A stretch of DNA of 64,000 nucleotides, taken from NCBI GenBank assembly GCA_031308135.1, contig JAHLJT010003656.1:47962335-48026334 (forward strand), read 5' to 3'. Under the pieces are notes generated by a model, which ran no database searches, had not been told where the DNA came from, and saw only the letters and a list, made by a program, of their open reading frames with translations. Position numbers and translations under genes: made by a program. Position 1 is the stretch's first letter. Every line of letters begins with the position of its first letter. Shown here piece after piece: positions 32,752 to 44,000 of the stretch. Source of the stretch: Acheta domesticus (taxonomy: Eukaryota; Arthropoda; Insecta; Orthoptera; Gryllidae).

Positions 32752-33000
32752 ACACTGCACTATAGTGCAATTTTTCTAACTCTGCCTCTCGAGCCTGTAT
32801 ATCCACGATGGAATATCACACGGCACTTCACATCTTTCTCGGTACTGCCGCTAGAAGTGGCATGATCGCAAACACTGCTTGATACGGTCGCGATCATGCG
32901 ACACCTAACGGCGCGAATGAGAAAGACGCGAAATACCGTGACATATTCCATTGTGAAGAGGGGCCTTCAGAGGCAGAGTTAGAAAAATCGCAGTACAATG
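32752..33000. mobile_element. Hairpin MITE with long terminal inverted repeats
   Basis: ATTTTTCTAACTCTGCCTCT at 32770-32789 is repeated inverted at 32969-32988. The homology continues inward through ATGGAATAT and CACGG, and the centre has GCATGATCGC facing GCGATCATGC. The whole unit can therefore fold back. A partial relative lies at about 60147-60240. No coding capacity. Confidence 0.75.
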
Positions 33001-33089
33001 ACTGCGTTTTCTTTACTTGTTTTTTTTTAAGTGAAAAAACAAAGATTAATCAAATTTACAATTTTTAATGAAGATGTATGAAAATCTGT

Positions 33090-33300
33090 TACGATCAAAG
33101 TGAAGCCACCCTGCCACATCTTGGCTTGCCCTGCTTCACCCCATCCCATCCTGCCCCATCCACTCCCATCCTGTCCTATCCCATCCTATTTCATCCTGTC
33201 TTGCCATGGCTGTGACTGTTTCTTTCCCTTCGCTTTATCTGTCCTGCCTTGCTCTATTCCTGCCCTGTCTAGTTCAAGCCCTGCCATACCATTCCCAGTA
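33090..33300. repeat. Degenerate CCCATCCTG-type low-complexity tract
   Basis: Irregular repeats of CCCATCC, CCTGTCC and TGCCCTG give a pyrimidine-rich strand over about 200 bp. The ORFs here are by-products of the composition. Confidence 0.7.
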
Positions 33301-33985
33301 TATTTTACACACTTTCTAACTATAATAATTAAGAAATCTCCTAGTAATAGAATAATAAAATAACTTTCCTTGTGTTGTATGCCTTTTGTACTAATGCAAT
33401 AAAACACATTTCCCACCAAAATTCATCCATTCTGTCCCAGTTTTAATATCAACATGTACAACATACATAATGCTAAATTTTCCCTTGTGTAACCCACAAA
33501 TATGTTTTCAGAAGAAATAATACTTAATTTGCTACCATCTTGCTTAATTTACTATCAATTACATTTGTTATAATTGAATCTAAATTAAACAACCACTCAC
33601 CATGATTTTCAGTAGTTGTTTCAGTAATATTCATTATTTACAGTAATATTCTTCATCAATTAATTATTCAATTACATGTTATACTTCTATGACTGTTTCC
33701 TTTTCTGTTGGTTCACTTGTTTTATATTTTGATTTGAATAATGCTCAGGCTCTGTTCTTAAACTCAAAAATATTTTTGTTATATTTTTTTAATACATTTT
33801 TGTGTAACATTTTGTATTGTAATTGCACTACTTTTGATTCTTGGCTGCTCAAAGGTATTCTTGCCGAATTTGGGACCTATCAATCGTGTTCCATATTTTT
33901 TTTGTGACATATTGCATTGTAAACAATTTCACTTTTATATAATTGATTTTCTGTTGTACAAGAGACTGAGAAAATGTCTTAGTCA
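33301..33985. other. No gene seen
   Basis: AT-rich non-coding sequence before a LINE fragment. One 72-codon ORF has no domain features. Confidence 0.45.
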
Positions 33986-33989
33986 ATTC

Positions 33990-34480
33990 ACTTAAAATTA
34001 AAAATGATTTTTATCAAGGGTCAGTACTAAATGTTCTTGAGTTCCTTGTAGCCATAAATAATATTCAAGTTATAGATAAACTGGAGTCAGTAGTGTATCA
34101 TGGCTTCTTCTGGTATATTGAGGATTTAACTATACTATTTTGCTATGGAATAAATATTAATGTTATGGCTAATTTAATTCAATATTACCTCAAAGAACTT
34201 CCAAGATTAATCTCTGAAAAAAGGATTACAATTTTCCCAAACAAAAGCAATATACTATTTGTTACATTTTCAAGAAAAGAGGAGAATATGGAAAATAAGT
34301 GTATGAAACAGGTTTCTTCAGTAAAAATTCTAGGAAACATTTGTGGTATATAATTGAGTTGGAATCTACATGTCAATAAATTTGAGATCATTAAACTGGG
34401 GATCTAATAGAATCTGCTTAATAAAAACTTCTGAGCATTAATAAGATCTAAACTTCAGAATAATTTATGTCCATACCTTC
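33990..34480 (+). pseudogene. LINE reverse transcriptase fragment, 3' part
   Basis: Contains an active-site remnant (FWYIEDLTILF, where FADDL is expected), LISEKRITIFPNKSNILFVTF, SSVKILGNICGI, WNLHVNKF and ALIRSKLQ near 34435-34460. The order fits the second half of a Jockey/I-like RT and probably continues the fragment at 31455-31800, separated by about 2.2 kb of later insertions. Confidence 0.6.
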
Positions 34481-34658
34481 ATTTTTCAACCGTCACTGTT
34501 ATTTAAAAAATGTTAACATCACATTTTAAATAAAGCAAATAAAATATTTACATCAGATTTAAATTACATACATTTTTAGCAATGACGTTACAGATCATAG
34601 TTTTTGACCCATCTGCAGGTATCTGAAACATATTTTAAGTTCTACCATTAGTACTCAT

Positions 34659-35282
34659 TAGGGAGCCGATTTCTATGATTTTGCATATTTTTGTCCATTG
34701 GTTGAGGACATAGCTAAGTGAAATTTCTTTACATTTGGTTAGAATATGGTGCTATATAGATTATATTTCCTGTTGGTGCGTATTTATGTAATTATAGGCA
34801 CATATTTTGCATATTTCATTAAAAAAAGAGACAAATCTATAAAATGTTTCATCTTTTCAAAGAATCTTATGTAAATGTGAGCATTCATTGATTCAAAAGA
34901 GCCAGTCACAGTTTGCGTTTTTGTTTTCTGTAGATGATAAAATACTTGTGCAAATCTGGGATTTTTTTGGGGAACATATTTTTTAAACCAGTCAGAAGAA
35001 ATTCAACAAGACATACAATGTACTTCACTAAGGTGAATATTTACTTCGATTATTTCTCTCGTGAAGTAGGGTGGATTATATTATGTTTGCACAAAAGTAT
35101 TTCATTCCAAGCAAATTTTTATTTCATTCCAAGAATTTTATCAAGACATGTTTGCAGAAGAAATGAAATATTGTTAATTTTAAGTGCATATTAAAGAGCA
35201 TATTTCAGAATTTTTAGATCATGAATGCATATTTTTAAGAGCATATTTCAAGACTTTTTAGGCCGTAAAAATCCGCTCCCTA
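34659..35282. mobile_element. Non-autonomous hAT-like element
   Basis: Ends TAGGGAGCCGATTT and, inverted, TAGGGAGCGGATTT. It is flanked by GTACTCAT (34651-34658) and GTACTCAA (35283-35290), an 8-bp duplication with one mismatch. The right half has repeated GCATATTT motifs. The 624-bp body has no transposase. Confidence 0.8.
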
Positions 35283-36155
35283 GTACTCAACTACAGATTA
35301 TATTAAGTTAAACATTACTACACTTTCTTATTTTAAATCCTTTTCATAACAGTTATTTTTTTTAAAATCTATATTATATTATAATTCTTTAAACACTCTA
35401 ATAAATGACTTATGTCAAAGACTCTGAAAAATGTTTGTATTATGTATTATATTGATTTAAATATTTATTCATATTAGAATTATGAAGTTATTTGAAATAA
35501 AATTGTATAGTATCATATACACCAAAAAATAATATACAATACAATAACAAATATGTTTATTATTTAACAAAAATCTATAATCCCGCCCCCAATTATTGGA
35601 ATCTGTCCATGTTTGGAGGTATATAAACTTATAACCACTAACTCTTAAAAATGGCAAATTTTAAGGTGTTTAAGAAGAGTTTTGAAATTATTTAGTATGA
35701 ATTTTGCTCATCCATAAAATCCATATCTGTAAGATGTCTCTTGAATTGAGGTATAACTTAAATTTGAGGAAAGGTTAAGGATATTTTATTTTGTTGAGAA
35801 AGGCAATATTAGAGAAACAAGTTTTTACAGTCAACTGAAAACTACTATCCAATTGTTTCCAATTACTATCCAATTTCCAAACTACTACCCAAAAGTTTTC
35901 AGGAATCCACTACCAAATATTTATTTAATAGATATGATTTTAAAAATACAATTAAGTTAATTTTTAATCAAGAGAAAATTTGAAAATTAACCTTTCAAAA
36001 ATTGATTTTAACACCAAAGCAGATTTAATATATTTACTTATTTACACCTTTTATTTCAAGATTAACAATTATTTTTCAGATCATCTTTTGTTGATTGTAT
36101 TTGAAACACAAACCGATTGTATACAATAAACATTGGGTTCCAAATGAAAGGAGAT
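35283..36155. other. AT-rich stretch with a partial short MITE
   Basis: About 35480-35610 resembles the 236-bp element at 39337-39572 (AATAATATACAATACAATAA, then TTATTATTTAACAAAAATCT). Nothing else recognised. Confidence 0.5.
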
Positions 36156-36160
36156 TCTCC

Positions 36161-36575
36161 ATCTGCTCCCTAGTTTTTTAGACAGAAGTAAAAATAAAGT
36201 GAAAAAAATTGTTGAAATCGGCAACAACCTGATGTTTACAATGTTGTAAAATTCTGTGAATTATATTACAATCATAAAAGGTGAAAAATCCAATGGCAAG
36301 ACATAATATGTTTACATTGTTATCACAAGACATGTTGAATAGTCAGGACTAGCTTTCTGCATCTACTCTCTATCTGCTCCCTAGTTGTTTTGGCAAAACT
36401 AAAAATAAAGTGAAAAAAATGGTTGGAATCAGCAACAACCTGATATTTACAATGATGTAAAATTACATGTAATATGTTACAATCATAAAAGGTGAAAAAT
36501 CCAGTGGTGAGGTGTGATATGTTTATGTTGTTATTGCAAGGCATGTTGAATAGTCAGAACTAGCTTTCTAATCTA
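36161..36575. repeat. Two-copy tandem repeat, 211-bp period
   Basis: ATCTGCTCCCTAGTT at 36161 recurs at 36372. The units stay alignable through CAACAACCTGAT, ATCATAAAAGGTGAAAAATC and CATGTTGAATAGTCAG, with moderate divergence. Non-coding. Confidence 0.85.
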
Positions 36576-36859
36576 CTGGGGATAGATGAACACACTGGGT
36601 GGGCCACGATCCCCTGGAAAGTTTTGAAAGGGGTCCCATTTCATTAAGTAAAAAACAGTTTGTTTTCGTTAATAGTGTGTTCAACCCCTAATTTTCCCAA
36701 TTTTTACTTTACAATTTGGAGAATATGTTTTATTATGGATGAGTCTCTCCAAGCGTTGTGTCAACTCTGTATATGGTTTGTCACAAAAAAAATTAAAAAA
36801 AAGTGGAATTGTAGATTGTAAATTTAAGAGTGGTTTTTTGCAATAAAAAAATGGAGGGT

Positions 36860-37095
36860 GGTGGTGCAAATTTGGCTTCAGATTCGGATTCAGTGCGTTG
36901 ACATATGAGAAACATGTGTCAAGTCTTTGGGTCTGACAACAACCCACGCAAACAAACAAACAAACAAACAAAAAAAAAATCGATTGTGGTGCAATTGTGG
37001 TGGTGCAATTGTGGCTTCGGATTCGGATTCGGATTCAGCACGTAGTAACACATAGAGAATCATGCATCAAGTCTTGGGGTCGGACAACGTTTTTC
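36860..37095. repeat. Direct repeat with GATTCG hexanucleotide runs
   Basis: GGCTTCAGATTCGGATTCAG (about 36873) and GGCTTCGGATTCGGATTCGG (about 37012) start two related segments of about 80 bp, each ending in CAAGTCTTxGGGTCxGACAAC. An (AAAC)n run lies between them at about 36947-36970. Confidence 0.7.
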
Positions 37096-37700
37096 TGTTT
37101 CTGTGATATCAATTAATTAACCCCTTTCACTGCGCCACTGCGTCGCGCTGCCCTTTCGGGTTCTCGTGTCCGTTGTTAGATCGCGTTCGAAATTAGGCGA
37201 TTGCCACATGAGTCCTGTTCCGGACATTTTGAAGTTTATTTTGGTGCCTACTAGATAGCGTTTCAATGCTTTTGTTGTGTGATTTTTCGCGTGTTGTGGA
37301 AGCCATAGGCTGCTTGCACTGCGGGCCGTCCTGGGGCCGCGCGCGGCTCCGGCCAAGCGCGCGCAGGTCAAAATATTATTGCTGTATCCTCATAAATCCT
37401 TTTGTATATTCACCCTCCGTGTTTACTTCAACCATAGACTAAAGAGGTATATCTTTATGCTTCAACGCATTTCCGAGTTCTGCGGAACAACAGACGGCAA
37501 AACATCCACGGCGACGATGTATTGTATGGGCGGCCAGAATACAAAGGCGTGACAGTCGCATCATGTGCGCAGAATGTCTGTGTGTGTGATGTATGGGGGA
37601 TACATAAGAATTTATCACACGCAGAAAAATTATTAATAAACGAAAACAATAAACAAAAGAAAAATAACATGTAACAAAAAATAAATTTACAAACAAAAAA
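37096..37700. other. GC-rich patch, no gene recognised
   Basis: 37120-37375 is GC-rich and starts TTAACCCCTTTCACTGCG, which looks like a piggyBac-style end, but no opposing end was found. An 84-codon minus ORF here has no recognisable domain. Confidence 0.4.
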
Positions 37701-37714
37701 ATAGTAGTAGCAAG

Positions 37715-38345
37715 TAGTCTACAGTTGTCGCCGTTTCTCGCTACCTAATCTCCATTTCTTTCGATCTTCCCAAGCATCATCTTCTAAATCTCTCGCCGCC
37801 ATCATTGATCTTATGTCTTCCTTCCACTTCCTTCTTGATCTTCCTCTACATCTTCTTTCTTCAGGATGGTATTCCCACATCATTTTTGGCAGTCGCTCAC
37901 TGTCCAACCTTCTTAAATGCCCATGCAAAGCCTTTGTTTCTATCAGTTCTCAGGTTGATTTTCCTGGTTTCATGATTTCTATTATTCTTTGATTTTTAAT
38001 TCTTTCCTTTCTTGTAACCTGACAACACCGCCTCCAGTATTCCATTTCTGTTCCTTGAATCCCACTTCTATCCCTGGCATTAATAGTTCATAACTCAGCT
38101 CCATATGTGAATAGACTTACAACAATTGTTTTATACAATGCAATTTTTGTGTTTCTTTTTATATTTGAATTCCATGCCAATGGATGTAAAGATCTTATTA
38201 CTTGCCTACCTCTATTCGTTGAATTTAAAATATCTTCGCTATCACAACCAACACTTGTTAAAGTTACACTCAGATAGTTGAATTCCTTTACACATTTAAT
38301 TTCGCCCCTATGGATTAAAAGGTTCTGACCATTGCCTCCCACTAC
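37715..38345 (-). pseudogene. RTE-type LINE C-terminal fragment
   Basis: On the minus strand CVKEFNYLSVTLTSVGCDSE, IALYKTIVVSLFTYGAEL and the tail blocks LHGHLRRLDSERLPKMMWEY and RRCRGRSRRKWKEDI fit the C-terminus of endonuclease-reverse transcriptases of the RTE group. Stops separate the two halves near 37930-38090. A TA-rich minisatellite lies just beyond (38342-38425). Confidence 0.75.
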
Positions 38346-38425
38346 TTATATATATATATATATATAATTATTATACTATATATATAATTATTATACTATA
38401 TATATAATTATTATACTATATATAT
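38342..38425. repeat. (TA)n plus 20-bp minisatellite
   Basis: Three exact copies of TATATAATTATTATACTATA occupy 38361-38420, preceded by (TA)n. The unit is near self-complementary. Confidence 0.9.
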
Positions 38426-39336
38426 ATTTTTTGTTTTAGATGTATTAATTTCAATTTTTTTTGTTTCTTCAGAAGAAACAAAAAATTAAAAATAAAAAAA
38501 TCACAAAAACAATACTTTTAACTCCGTCAGTGCCGGTCCAAAGCCCGGATCTGAAAGAAGGATGAAAAGTATGTGTTGTTGTGATAACAACAGAAAGCGC
38601 GCAAGAGAAGACCACTCGAAAAAGTATTCACCTATTACCTGTCGCGAAATAGAAGCTCCCGATTGGATGGCAGCGGAACAGCCGATTCCTGTCAGGGGCA
38701 AAGTTACGAAAATCGCAGTATAGTACTAAGAACAGCGAAGATCGTAATGAAACACGAACAGTCTGCACAACCTTAAAACGTTTTTAAATGTCTAAGTTCG
38801 AATAAATATTATTTTTAAACCCACAGCTTCGGAGGAACGATGTTTTTCGTTTTGTTGTTGCTAACTGGCTCTGAAATTCGAAGTCCTGTATCTGTAAACA
38901 GTGGATCCAGCGCGGACAACTCATGCGGCCCTCTCACTCGTAAACGAAGGGACACTTCTACCAAATGCAAATGAATGCCCTCCAGTATTTGTTTGTGAAT
39001 GGCTGCCAGTATTTGTTTATTATTTCTGTGGTCATGGGGTAAAAGCTCTTAAGTCAAAAATCTTAAGTTTGGAAAAAACAAGGGTTAGATTTTTGAGCCA
39101 CCGCTTGTTCCTACGCTAAACGCTATTTCTTAATGTTTTTTCTCGTTAAGGAGGTAACATTTGAATTCGGGCGTTTTACTAAAATAAAATACAGATACTT
39201 GAGTTGTAGTTTCAATATTTAACCCAATTGTGCCAAAAATTGACTTAAGAACTTTTATCTCGTGACCACAGATTTCGTGAGTTCAGTTCCACTAAAGCCA
39301 CGTCAGGCCGAGACACAAACTACACTATCCAGCAGG
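38426..39336. other. No gene seen
   Basis: Mixed-composition non-coding sequence with short chance ORFs (for example 38901-39119). Nothing recognised. Confidence 0.45.
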
Positions 39337-39572
39337 CAGTGGCGGATCCTGGGTGGGGAGTATGCTCCTCCCTCCAAAAGGCCAAGAGTTTTCGTTTGTT
39401 ACCTTCTTTTATTTGGTAAAATTGATTTAAATATTTATTTACATTAAATTATTTAATATAGTCTCATTTATACGCTACAAAAATAATATACAATATAATA
39501 ACAAAGATTAATTATTTAACAAAAATCAATGATGGCCCCCTCCAGAACGATCGGCTGGATCCGGCCTTACTG
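39337..39572. mobile_element. Short MITE with CAGTGGCGGATCC-like ends
   Basis: The left end CAGTGGCGGATCC faces the right end, read inward, CAGTAAGGCCGGATCC. GCAGG directly flanks both ends. AT-rich core. Partial relatives lie at about 35480-35610 and 52966-53090; the latter abuts LRR exon 4. Confidence 0.6.
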
Positions 39573-40636
39573 GCAGGTCCAGTTTTATTTGTTATAGTGT
39601 GCTATGTCGTGTCTATGTAAACCATGATTACTGGAGGTTACTTGTGTTAAGCCAGTAGTCTCAATGAGTAAATAGCATTCCTCCCAGACATGACTCTTGT
39701 TTTAATCCCTTCAATATAAAAAGTAACTGTGATAGGTATACGAAGAAAATCTACAGGAGTGAGACAATAATCCAATATGGTCATTAAAATAAAAACATGA
39801 CACAAGCTGTATTTTCTTGGGTCACGTTAGTTATATAAATAAAACGAACTTTTGGGTCTCTATTATTTTATCAGCTTTTGTAAAACATATGTTAATGCAC
39901 TTCAAGAGTCAATGTTACTAGTTTCTGACGTTGTCATTATATTGATAATAGACTGCGTGCATTTGATTTCATACCGCGCAAACCTGAATGCCTCTGCCCT
40001 TCACATGCCGGATGTTCCATTGGTTAAGTTAATTTATTGCATCTCTATTTATGCACATTCCATTTTAAATTTTGCACAATTGTAGAATAAAAGGTAAGGC
40101 ATTTAGTGATTTTTTATTAAAAATTGCGAACTTAAAAAAATAAAAATTTTAATTTAAAAAGCTACGAAAAATATACGATTTTGATTTTAGTATAATTTTA
40201 ATGAAAATATAATAACAAGTCGTGTTCTAATCTGTAAAATTAATAGTTTGAATTCTTTCTTTTTTATAGTAAAGGGGACATGACTGTACTCTCGCTATTT
40301 TATTATTTTAAATTTCGAATAACTTTAAAGATAAACGACTTTTACGAAGAAAAACACGTGCAAGTTGTTTTTTGCTATTAGAATGGATACACAAGGTTTA
40401 AAAAAATCAAAGACATCAAGGTCAATTTTTCGTCGAATTTGTTCGATTTGACGTGAAGTGACTCCACTGTGAATATCATATTTTATTGTACTATTTGGGT
40501 AATGTTTTTGTGATTTTCGGGAACTCTTTAAACTAACCTGCTGTTGAGCCATTGATTTTTTCACAAACTCAGTACAGTTTCTTAACCAATACAATTCAAT
40601 TTCTGTTTTCTTTGAAAACTGCGCTCTTGATTGTCT
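39573..40636. other. Downstream of the LRR gene; 3' UTR and unassigned sequence
   Basis: On the minus strand this follows the LRR stop codon. A 55-codon reading frame from MAQQQVSLKSSRKS (within 40325-40594) has no recognisable domain and is probably 3' UTR. The 3' limit of the transcript cannot be set by eye. Confidence 0.45.
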
Positions 40637-40961
40637 TTAATGCCTCTGCCTTCTCCGGATCCTTTCCAGTAGGGCGCGGTGGTCTTTTTCACCTGCTTCG
40701 GTTAAATTGTTGCTGTCGAAGTTCGCAACTTCGAGTTGAGGACAGCTGTCGATGAAATCAGGCACTGCGGTGAGTCGATTCTTCCACACCTGGGGAAAGG
40801 AATCAAAGATACAGTAAAGACAGAGGCGGGATTCAGGGGGAGGCAAGGGGGGCAACTGACCCCCCAATCTTGGGACAATTTTCAAAAAAATTATATTTAA
40901 TTTCATGTCGTAAATATTCAAATTTATATATATAAAAGATTTACTTGTTTCTGTATTTTGA

Positions 40962-41009
<48 letters not shown>

Positions 41010-44000
41010 CAACAACAACAACTCCACCTAGGGAGTACACGACCTTGCAGTTGGTGGTGGAGCTTGAGTATCCCCATGAGCCTGAGAGCTATGTCAGTGG
41101 TAGCCTAGCTACTGGTAGGGCCTCCCTTGCTAAATAGGTTGAAGGTGAGAGGTCCGACGAAGAAGTACTCCATTTTGAGGAGAGTGGGTAGTAAGTAGAG
41201 AGGGAAGGGTCATGAACCTTTGGACTTCCTGTTATCGGCCCATGGAGGGTACAGGAGAGAAACTGGGTTGGCACACCAGGCCACTGATTAGAGTGGAGGC
41301 CCGAACCTTGCATTAGCCAGCGAAGGAGGCTGCCTTCAGCAGTCAGTGAAAATCTCGTGGGGTTTAGTAATGCCGACTGGCGATCGGAGGGACCCCTTGC
41401 TGGGCCCTGCGGGGGGATGCCCCGAGGCCACTATGGGTCGCAGTAACGGATGGCAGGAAACAACTCAAAGGTTAAGTGTGATCTGTGAACTCGAATTTGC
41501 GTCCTGCGAATCTTCACTTGAAACCAATGAGCAAAATGGATAGAACAAGCAATGTAATGAACCTTAACGTGCCTTGTTCTACCAATGTCCCATACCTGCT
41601 CAGAAACCGAGCTAATATCACCTTGTCGACATCTGGCCATCCCACGGATGTTAGTCCTAGGGACCCAGAGCCGGCAGTAGCTAGAAGCCATCGTGAGAGA
41701 TGGACCCGGGATGAATTAAAGGAGGTGATGTGGTGCTTTTACTATGCAAAAGCGAAAAATGGGGGCTCGGAAATAGAAGTCTTTAAGATATGGAGAGAGC
41801 GGAACCCAGATATGAGACCTACCCTAGACTCAAAGAAGCTTGCCAGTCAACGACGATACATACTCAGCAGTGGAAAATTCACAGCAGAACAACTTGCAGA
41901 CATCCAAAGAAACGCGGAGTATGTTCATCGATCAAACTATCCACATGACGAACATTTAGAACCATCTAATATCCCTGAAAAGGATGATCCCCTTCAAGGT
42001 TCATCTCTTCCAAATGAAACATCCGTCAATGGTGAAAATTCATCTGGCCATGAGTCACACGATAAGGACATGATGCGGGACCTCCTCCGACGCGAGATAG
42101 AACGAGTTCGTCTACTTCCATTCGAATCTCGTACACCGTTGAGGAGAATTTACGAAAATGCTAAAGCTAAGAGAGTGATAGAAACAGCGAATTCTGCCTT
42201 AAATGAGGTTGTACAAACCTCAAGTAGAGATCTAGATATTACTGAAATCAATCACATCGTGTGTGCAACTGGATATCTAGTATCTCAGATAATCCTGGGG
42301 CCAGCCAAGAACACCGATGGCTGACAGCCAGACAGAGTAAAAAGCTCCGTACCTCCATGGATGAAAAGAATTATGAAACGGATAGCCGACACACGGCGTG
42401 AAGTATCACTCCTAGCCGAGGCATCTTCTAAGTCAAACCACACGTATAAAGTTCAACAAAAAATACTCCATGTTGAACAAAAATATCTAATTGACAATGA
42501 CGCAACAAGGCTAATGGTAGCTAAAAAGCTAAAAGAGAAAATCCAAGCATGGGCTCAACGAATAAGAAGGTACAAACGTAGAGAAGATTTCCGTGTACAG
42601 AACCGGTTGTTTGAAACAGACGCGAAGAGATTCTATCGCAGTCTGACTCAAAAACCGAATGGCAATGCTGCCCCTCCTTCAAAAGATGACGTCGAAATAT
42701 TTTGGTCAGGAATCTGGGAGGAAACCAGATCCTACAACAAAGACGCATCGTGGCTCCAATCTGAAGTTGATGCTGCCAATGGACTCGTGGAAACAGTGGA
42801 ACATGTTCAAGGATTCTCGAAAGAGGACCTATGCCAAACAATTAAGAATATGGGAAACTGGAAATCCCCTGGGGTTGATAAGATCCAGATTTATTGGATT
42901 AAGAAATTAACAGCACTCCATTCTCATCTAGCAAAGGCTGTTAATAAAATTTTAGAAAACCCTAAGGAACTCCCCGAATGGCTCACTCGCGGTATCACGT
43001 ATTTGCTACCCAAAGGAGGAGACAGCTCTTTGGCGAAGAACTACAGGCCAATTACTTGCCTGCCAGTAATGTACAAACTTATAACTGCAACCATAGCTGA
43101 CAAAATGTATAGGCAACTAGAGAAGAACCATCTGTTGCCAGTTGAACAGAAAGGATGTCGTAAAGGTTCCTATGGGTTTAAGGAAATCTTGCTTCTGAAT
43201 AAAATAATTTTGAATGATGTAAAAAAACGAAAACGTAATTTAAGCATGGCTTGGATTGACTACCAAAAGGCATTTGACAGTGTACCACACGATTGGATTT
43301 TGAAGACCCTGGAGATCTATCGATTTCATCCTAGACTTGTTGAGTTTTACAAGGCTAGTATGAAGTCGTGGAGCACCAGGTTACTAATCCACAGCGGAAA
43401 TGGAGTAGTAGAAACAAGAAGTATTCAGATTAACAGGGGAATTTTTCAAGGAGATTCACTATCCCCTCTGCTGTTTTGCATTAGTTTGATTCCTCTATCG
43501 AGACAGCTGTCGCACACTGACTTTGGTTATAAGCTCCATGGTGACGAAAGGCCTGTATCACATTTATTTTACATGGATGATCTTAAAGTGTTTGCTAAGA
43601 ATGAAGCGATTCTCTCCCAAATGCTGTCTGTCATCAATGATTTTAGCAATGACCTCTGCATGAAGTTTGGTCTTGACAAGTGTGCAAAAGCCAACTTAAA
43701 AAGAGGCAAAATGACCACGTCAGAGAACATTGAAGTTGACAGACACACTGTGATTCAAGATCATGAACCAGGTAAAACTTACAAATATCTGGGCATTGAA
43801 GAATGTGAGACCATCTCAAACGACACAATGAAAGAGAGAATTCGCAGGGAGTATTATAGATTGTGAGACTTGTCCTGCAGTCCGCTCTAAACTCCAGGAA
43901 TGAAAGAGAGAATTCGCAGGAATAAAATATCAGCAATAGGTAGTTTGGCGGTCCCTGTAGCCGAATACAGTTTCGGGCGAGTAGACTGGACTGAGCAGGA

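Noticed and set aside
37117..37371. PiggyBac end (TTAACCCCTTTCACTGCG) or coding exon
   Set aside because: No opposing end with TTAA and no domain in the 84-codon ORF.
40325..40594. Additional small gene downstream of the LRR stop
   Set aside because: No recognisable domain; lies where the 3' UTR is expected.
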